Source: a virus. From it: 64,000 nt of DNA. The position numbers and the translations under genes are program-made. The stretch is from positions 1 through 64,000 of the IMG/VR virus record IMGVR_UViG_3300036981_000377; one strand, written 5' to 3'. Each line of letters opens with the position of its first letter. The first letter of the stretch is position 1. Of this stretch, positions 58,792-64,000 are shown piece by piece. A model generated the notes under the pieces. The model was not told the DNA's origin. It was given only the letters and a program-made list of their open reading frames with translations, and searched no databases.

Positions 58792-58850
58792 AGTAGAGTC
58801 CTCAAAAACCAAAAGAAACGTTGCTGACATATCCGTATGCCCGCAATTTG

Positions 58851-59243
58851 CTACTTAGCAGCGCTTTGGATAAAAGCTGTGCAAAATCCAAAGATACCTT
58901 GTAGCTCCTCAACATAGGGCGCTCGGCCCCATTCTCTTTGGTACGTGCGCTCAATCCTTTGACGCGCGCGTTCCAGTAATTGCTTGTGGATCAGGTCTAT
59001 CTCGTCGTCCAAGACAGGCTCTCCCATGAACGCCCTTTGGACGGCGTCTTTATAGCTGGGGTCCGTGAGTTTATCAAGCATCGTACCCACGACCTTGTCC
59101 AGAATATCTGCGGGCTCATCGCCGTTGTAGTAATTTTCTGGAGAATCTTTGCCGGGCATGTGATTCTCTAGAACTGCTCCGTCACTACCGCGCGAAGACC
59201 AATTGATTCCACCAGTCGCACCATCGATTCGCCACCAACCCAT
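58851..59243 (-). CDS. MGWWRIDG-type conserved protein
   Basis: The start MGWWRIDGATGGINWSSRGS and the later MPGKDSPENYYNGDEPADIL define a short family I recall from planctomycete genomes and phages. The second half is helical (VQRAFMGEPVLDDEIDLIHK; ARQRIERTYQREWGRAPYVE). The function is unknown. Confidence 0.6.
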   Translation of the reverse strand: MGWWRIDGATGGINWSSRGSDGAVLENHMPGKDSPENYYNGDEPADILDKVVGTMLDKLTDPSYKDAVQRAFMGEPVLDDEIDLIHKQLLERARQRIERTYQREWGRAPYVEELQGIFGFCTAFIQSAAK

Positions 59244-59293
59244 GATTCCCTCTGCTAGTTTGCGTGTTTAACGTAGTTTACCACCTGTGCGCA

Positions 59294-59324
59294 GCTCGGG
59301 AGGGCCAGAGCGACCCTCCCGAGC
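59294..59324 (-). other. Perfect 11-bp hairpin after the VWA gene
   Basis: GCTCGGGAGGG/CCCTCCCGAGC (59294-59304 with 59314-59324) lies 8 bases after the stop of the VWA gene. No T tract follows, so it may protect or process the mRNA rather than terminate it. Confidence 0.55.
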
Positions 59325-59331
59325 GTTTGAA

Positions 59332-62300
59332 TTAGTCCGCTGTTACGTCAACAAGGTTCTTCTCTTTGTGGAGAGCATTGCGCAAGAACCGCACGATTTG
59401 CGGGAGGCACTGCCTTACCGTCGAGAGAAAGACTATGTTATCTTTGCCGTATTGTTCCTCGAATGCGGGGTAGTCGTATTCGGGAACGCCGACAGCAAAC
59501 GCGTAAGTCGGTATTTTCAAACGATTGCGTACAAATGAACAAACGCTCGTTACATGCTTTTTAGCTTCGTCACCGGCATATCCGGAGCCGTGAGGTAACC
59601 CGTCGGAAATCACAAATAGATATTTACGCTTAGCTGGATCTTTATCGAGCAGCTTTGCCGTTTCTTTAATAGCGTAACCGTCGTAATTGTTTGCGTGCGC
59701 GGCAATTGACCCTAATCCGTCAAGATTAGCGCTAGCTGCCGGCCCGTAAGAGCTGTAGTGCTCGAACAATACGAGGTCTGCTTGGCTTGCCTGATTTGCG
59801 GTATGCCCGTAAATATGCAAGTGCACGCCATCAATTTTCTTAACGGCTTCGGCCAGCAGTACGCACATTTCTCGCGCCTGCTCGATCTTGCCGCCCGACA
59901 TACTGCCCGATTGATCAACGAGAATACCCACGGCCACGTCTGGCAACTTAGTGATCAGCTTCTGCGACCAGATATGCTCAGAGTCATACCTTAGTTTATG
60001 CAGACTGCCTTCGTCTAAGTCACCGGACAGCATCCCGTGAACCTCGCCTGTTCGCTTAGTTCCTTGAAAACGCAGCGCGCTACGGATTTTCTCGATAGCC
60101 GCCTTGTTTTTTGTCCTTATTGCGTGCGTTATTGCCCGCCAAGGAGTTGTATTTTTAAGCGGCGGTTTAACCCGCAATTTTGGCTTTGTGGAATCTGCGT
60201 TATCCAAGTAAGCCACATACTCTTCCTCGGCGGCGTTGCGCGCTTCATCGTTAACCTGTGTAAGCGCTTCGCCGTTTAAAATCTTAGTTTTTCGCTCAAC
60301 CGTTTCACCGAAGAGCTGTTCGTCAACCGGGCTCAGCTTGGCGAGATCGTCAAACTTTTCGCGGAGCATTTTGCCTAAATTTTTTGCGTCATCGGCGTCG
60401 TCAGCGTGGTTAGCAGCTTTTGCTTTTTCTGCTGCGTTTAACTCGTCTAACAGCTCTTGCGAAGACATCCCAAGCCCGGCGGCGGTTGCTTCAAATTTTG
60501 TTTTTACGGCTTCGTCTAAACGCCCAGCAGCTGCTGGCATGCCGGTATTTTCAAACATTTTGCGCAGAATCTCAAATAGTTCTGGATTTGCCGCCGCTGC
60601 TGTCGTGGCTTGAAATCCGGCGTCTGACATAGCCTCCTGCGCCATAAAATTATCAATAGCGCTTTCGTGCCATGAGTCTATTTTTGCCGCGTCGCCTCTT
60701 TCAAAATTGTAGTGACCACTTGCGGCGTCGTTTATGAAATTTTGAAAAGGCCAAGAACGACCACCTGATCGAGAAATTCGATCTGTTGTTGACCGACACT
60801 CGCCGAGGCCTTCAGCAAATCTTCGCCGCGAACTGCTACAAAAAGATTGCAGCCCAGAAGCTGTTTTGCCAATGGTTGCTGTTTTATTTTGGAGCTCTTC
60901 TACGTTACTTTTAACTTGCGCTAAATTTGCTAGTTTACTGTCGGTAAGCTTTGCGATTAGTTCTGCAGTTTCGATTACATCTGCCACCTCGCTAAATTTT
61001 TCAGCTGTTTCTTGCAATTTTGCGCGGCAGTCATGCGCTTGTTGTTTAATCGCCTCTAGCAGGTTTTGCGTATTCGGCATCTCATCTGCAATTTTTTGCA
61101 ACGCCGCTGCGGCTCGCTCCCGAGAAACCCGCATTTCGTCTTTAACCAGCTTGCTAGCTTCTTTGATAAAATTGCGAAGATCTGCTGCCTGTTTTTTGAA
61201 TCGTTCAGGCGCCGGTATTTCAGCATACTTTTCTTGAAAAATATCTTGTTTGACGCCTGCTTTGTTTAAATCTGTAATTTGTGCGTCAAAATGCGCGATG
61301 GTCTGCTCTAGCGTTCTTTGCCAATAACGTATGTCGTTCTCTGGAGTTTTTACCTCCGCGGCGGACTCAAAACGTTTAGCAGACTCTCGTAAATTTTTAA
61401 GCAATTTTTCTTTGTACTTTGTGTTGTACAAATCTTTTTCAATATTTTCTAGCTCGTTCAGCGCATCTGTATTAGCGGAAGCGCCAACTCTATTTTCATA
61501 AAGCCCGTCTAGCAAATCGGCAAAATCTCCCATGTTGTTACGCATGGTTTCTGCGTCTTCTGCTGAACAGCTTTTTTCTTTCTTGATCTTCTCGAGCATT
61601 TCTTCAAGGCCGGCTGTAAGCGCGTTTTCGAACGCTCCGCTTTCGGGCTCGCCTTTTGCTGCAAGATGCTTGCGCAGGTCGGCAATAAGCAGCTGGCACG
61701 CCGGCAATATTTCATCATGCTCGAGCTTGTCGCCCAAGTTCTTTTCTACGATACCGTTAATGTCTGCCGCGATCGCAATTTCGCTTTCGTCGGCAATCAT
61801 GTTGTAGGCAATTCTGGCTACGAGTGTCTCCACTGAAATTTCGTCTGCCTCCAGCTTTTCGCGAGTTGTCGCAAATTGCTTGGCGTGGCGGACAAAATAC
61901 GGAGCAAAACCACCCCAGTCAGTTACTACCTCGCGGCGACAGAGTCTGGTTAGCAAGCTCTTTGCAAGCACGCCAGCCAAATAGCTGTCGATAAATTCCG
62001 CTGAAATATTCTTGGCGTCTTCGCTGGCCAAGGCCGACGACGCGGCTGCTTCACGAACTTTGGCAGCCAACGCACTCGGCAATGTTTGAATTGACAGCTT
62101 GTTGATTTTAGTGATCACCTTTTGCGCGACAGACTGAGAAATCTGTACTCGTAAAAGTACAAACCCGGTCAGCGCGTCAATTACGGCGTCCTCTTCGTCA
62201 ACAGTCTTAGTGCCGACCAATTTGTCAGGAGATACAAAAATTGCTCGCTTTTTGCCGTCGAGCAAATTGGCCGTAACACCATTGCTGTCGGTGCCGTTGC

Positions 62301-62709
62301 TAAATTGCACGTCGTAGCTAATTTTCTTACCAGCATCTACCAGCGTATTTGCGTTGCGCGTTAGAACACGCAGCGCTCGAATAGCTTTATTTTTAGCTTC
62401 GTTGTCGCCGGAAGAGGCATAACGCGCAAATCCAACAAATGAACTACGAAACAAACTACTCGGCGAATAATCGCTGTACTTGCTGTATTTGAAACTGCTT
62501 TGGCGGTACCAAGAATCGGCTGAGTCGTCAAAAGCTCTTTTGTAAGAAAAGCTGTCGGCGTTATACCTGTCTTGGTCAGAACTTTTTTCGTCATCATCGT
62601 GAAACTGCCCCCACCAACCAAGATTTTCACTAGACTTTTTATCGTCTTTGTCGTCATCTTGGTCTTTGATCGGGTCGTCCCACTCAGACCTAAAAGATTC
62701 CCAGCCCAT
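59332..62709 (-). CDS. Very large VWA-domain protein, CobT/MoxR-partner type
   Basis: The 1125-residue protein starts with an Asp/Lys/Ser/Tyr-rich, low-complexity region (1-90). A long helical and coiled-coil body follows (about 150-850). A C-terminal VWA domain ends it, with MIDAS motif VDQSGSMSGG near residue 917 and a VISDGLPHGSGYAGDE loop. Such proteins pair with MoxR/CobS-type AAA+ ATPases, and here the ATPase gene lies immediately upstream. They act as chaperone-like or metal-insertion assemblies. The extreme length is unusual. The substrate is unknown. Confidence 0.72.
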   Translation of the reverse strand: MGWESFRSEWDDPIKDQDDDKDDKKSSENLGWWGQFHDDDEKSSDQDRYNADSFSYKRAFDDSADSWYRQSSFKYSKYSDYSPSSLFRSSFVGFARYASSGDNEAKNKAIRALRVLTRNANTLVDAGKKISYDVQFSNGTDSNGVTANLLDGKKRAIFVSPDKLVGTKTVDEEDAVIDALTGFVLLRVQISQSVAQKVITKINKLSIQTLPSALAAKVREAAASSALASEDAKNISAEFIDSYLAGVLAKSLLTRLCRREVVTDWGGFAPYFVRHAKQFATTREKLEADEISVETLVARIAYNMIADESEIAIAADINGIVEKNLGDKLEHDEILPACQLLIADLRKHLAAKGEPESGAFENALTAGLEEMLEKIKKEKSCSAEDAETMRNNMGDFADLLDGLYENRVGASANTDALNELENIEKDLYNTKYKEKLLKNLRESAKRFESAAEVKTPENDIRYWQRTLEQTIAHFDAQITDLNKAGVKQDIFQEKYAEIPAPERFKKQAADLRNFIKEASKLVKDEMRVSRERAAAALQKIADEMPNTQNLLEAIKQQAHDCRAKLQETAEKFSEVADVIETAELIAKLTDSKLANLAQVKSNVEELQNKTATIGKTASGLQSFCSSSRRRFAEGLGECRSTTDRISRSGGRSWPFQNFINDAASGHYNFERGDAAKIDSWHESAIDNFMAQEAMSDAGFQATTAAAANPELFEILRKMFENTGMPAAAGRLDEAVKTKFEATAAGLGMSSQELLDELNAAEKAKAANHADDADDAKNLGKMLREKFDDLAKLSPVDEQLFGETVERKTKILNGEALTQVNDEARNAAEEEYVAYLDNADSTKPKLRVKPPLKNTTPWRAITHAIRTKNKAAIEKIRSALRFQGTKRTGEVHGMLSGDLDEGSLHKLRYDSEHIWSQKLITKLPDVAVGILVDQSGSMSGGKIEQAREMCVLLAEAVKKIDGVHLHIYGHTANQASQADLVLFEHYSSYGPAASANLDGLGSIAAHANNYDGYAIKETAKLLDKDPAKRKYLFVISDGLPHGSGYAGDEAKKHVTSVCSFVRNRLKIPTYAFAVGVPEYDYPAFEEQYGKDNIVFLSTVRQCLPQIVRFLRNALHKEKNLVDVTAD

Positions 62710-62713
62710 TTAT

Positions 62714-64000
62714 TTAAGCTCCCTTCTTTGTCGCCTGCGCGGCTGCCCTGGCTGCAAGCAAGTCGCCGAACTTGCCCTGAATAATGTTCTGCACGCGAAC
62801 ACGCTCGCTATCATCGTCGCCGTCCGACGAGAAATGATTGCTGATCGTGAAAGTCAAAGTTTCTACGCCACCGATAGCGAAGTCGTGCGCGGCAGCGATA
62901 AGCTGACGTGTCGACATGCTTTCGGTAAGGGAGGCAGACAGTCCACAAGCGTCCTGCCGAATCTTATTAGCCATACCCACAAGGCGGCTGGCAATGTCTT
63001 CATTGACCCCGACGCGCTTAACGAGAAGCTTGATCTCGTCAGCCTCGCCCAGATACGTCAGTTCGACAACGCGCGGAAAGCGGTCGCGAATGGCGCGGTC
63101 GAGAGCCGATGTACCCGTGTAACCAGCGCCTTCGTTCATAGACGCAAAGAACACAGTACCCGGACCGACCATAATCTTATCACCCTTCTCCTCGAGATAC
63201 GTAAAACGACGAGCGTCGAGCAGCGGCATTAACGTATTGAGCAGGTGCGGATTAGCACGATTGAGCTCGTCGAGCAGGACGACGTGGTTACCAGCCTCGA
63301 CAGCCTTTACGAACTGACTCTCGTGCCAATAGACCGTACCGTCCCGAGCCGTCTTGTAGCCGAACCAATCACGAGCCTCGCGGAGATTGGCGCAGTCCAT
63401 GATCAGCAGCGGCAGGTTAAGCCGAGCCGCAAACTGGATGGCTAGCTCAGTCTTACCGCAGCCGTGAGGGCCGATTAAGTTAATGTTCTGCGGGCAGTTC
63501 TTTCTGGAAATCTGCAGAATCTTGAAAAGTTGAGCGACCTGCTCGTTGATGATGTAGGTTTCGTCAGGCTTAGGCAGAAATACGCCGTTGGATTCTGCCT
63601 CGTCGCGAGTATCGGCAGTAACATCTTTAACCTTTAATTCAGGCTTTTCGGCAGTGCCAGAAAGCCGGCCAAAACCAAAACTTACTGTGGCTGTCGCCAT
63701 GCTCTTGTCTTCTGGTTCCTCAAGTACTTCGGTTGCAGTGACGTTCTCAATCTCCGGCCGCGGTCCGTCGGCGTCGCGGCTCGACCAGCCAACGCCGGCC
63801 GGGGTTGCGCTTAACACACTATTAAGCAATTTTTTGTTGTTGTTGACAATTTCAGCAATTTGTTCGATATAGCTAAACCCGTCAGGCATTGCCCGCAAAA
63901 GAGCTAAAGGCTTATTAAGGCCCTCAGCAATAGCGCGCAGCTGCACGCTCATGCTTTTAGGCAGGCTGTCAAAATATTCTCCGGGCAATGTGTTTAGAAC
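62714..64000 (-). CDS. MoxR/CobS-like AAA+ ATPase, 5' end at or beyond window edge
   Basis: The frame is open to the edge. A possible TTG at 63988 and an ATG at 63952 are internal start candidates, so the gene may extend further. The AAA+ core has Walker A GPHGCGKTE, the sensor/pore segment WFGYKTARDGTVYW, Walker B HVVLLDELNRANPHLLNTLM, SMNEGAGYTG and the Arg-finger region DRAIRDRFPRVVEL. This sequence order is that of CobS and MoxR ATPases. It adjoins the VWA gene with a 4-base gap, so the two form an ATPase-VWA pair. Confidence 0.82.
   Translation of the reverse strand, partial: VLNTLPGEYFDSLPKSMSVQLRAIAEGLNKPLALLRAMPDGFSYIEQIAEIVNNNKKLLNSVLSATPAGVGWSSRDADGPRPEIENVTATEVLEEPEDKSMATATVSFGFGRLSGTAEKPELKVKDVTADTRDEAESNGVFLPKPDETYIINEQVAQLFKILQISRKNCPQNINLIGPHGCGKTELAIQFAARLNLPLLIMDCANLREARDWFGYKTARDGTVYWHESQFVKAVEAGNHVVLLDELNRANPHLLNTLMPLLDARRFTYLEEKGDKIMVGPGTVFFASMNEGAGYTGTSALDRAIRDRFPRVVELTYLGEADEIKLLVKRVGVNEDIASRLVGMANKIRQDACGLSASLTESMSTRQLIAAAHDFAIGGVETLTFTISNHFSSDGDDDSERVRVQNIIQGKFGDLLAARAAAQATKKGA

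Noticed and set aside
1-64000. CRISPR array, insertion sequence or integrase
   Set aside because: I saw no regularly spaced direct repeats, no transposase motifs and no site-specific recombinase in this window.

Overview
The window is a continuous piece of a large tailed-phage genome (Caudoviricetes). Essentially every gene, the tRNA and the terminators with a U tract lie on the minus strand, so transcription runs from position 64000 towards position 1. Genes are packed tightly. Many pairs share ATGA or TAATG stop/start overlaps, most have a Shine-Dalgarno (SD) sequence, and gaps above 150 bases are rare. There is no integrase, no terminase and no rRNA in view. Both edges cut a gene.

Layout from low to high coordinates. 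0-4.2 kb: tail-fibre and other virion proteins. 4.2-20 kb: a mixed block with thymidylate kinase, a GT4-like glycosyltransferase, a portal-like protein carrying a zinc knuckle, a RuvC-like resolvase and many unknown proteins. 20-36 kb: the replication and recombination core, with a UvsX/RecA-like recombinase, a uracil-DNA-glycosylase/3'-5' exonuclease/family A polymerase fusion, primase, DnaB-like helicase, UvsW-like SF2 helicase and a Rad50/Mre11 (gp46/gp47) pair. 36-45 kb: small proteins, tRNA-Gln(UUG), a DnaQ-like exonuclease, a bifunctional HldE, and a fusion of a helix-turn-helix to a deoxyhypusine-synthase-like domain. 45-59 kb: short accessory genes, many resembling small protein families I associate with Planctomycetes and their phages, plus HldD, a MazG-like protein, a ParB-like protein and two small secreted proteins. 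59-64 kb: a very large VWA protein with its AAA+ ATPase partner.

Host: I infer a planctomycete. The two signal-peptide proteins (55.4 and 58.5 kb) look like short secreted planctomycete proteins. The repeated LTxEER...ATLRxLLER tail and the DUF6745-, DUF6876-, DUF6878- and DUF6915-like genes (numbers from memory) also point there. This rests on recollection of families, not on a database search.

The most interesting parts are: ADP-heptose synthesis enzymes (HldE and HldD) together with a glycosyltransferase; the HTH/deoxyhypusine-synthase-like fusion beside HldE; a family of short proteins whose shared C-terminal motif also encodes the ribosome-binding site of the overlapping next gene; an enlarged tRNA-like RNA; and the AAA+/VWA pair. 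Start codons were re-chosen wherever a good SD sequence supports an internal ATG.
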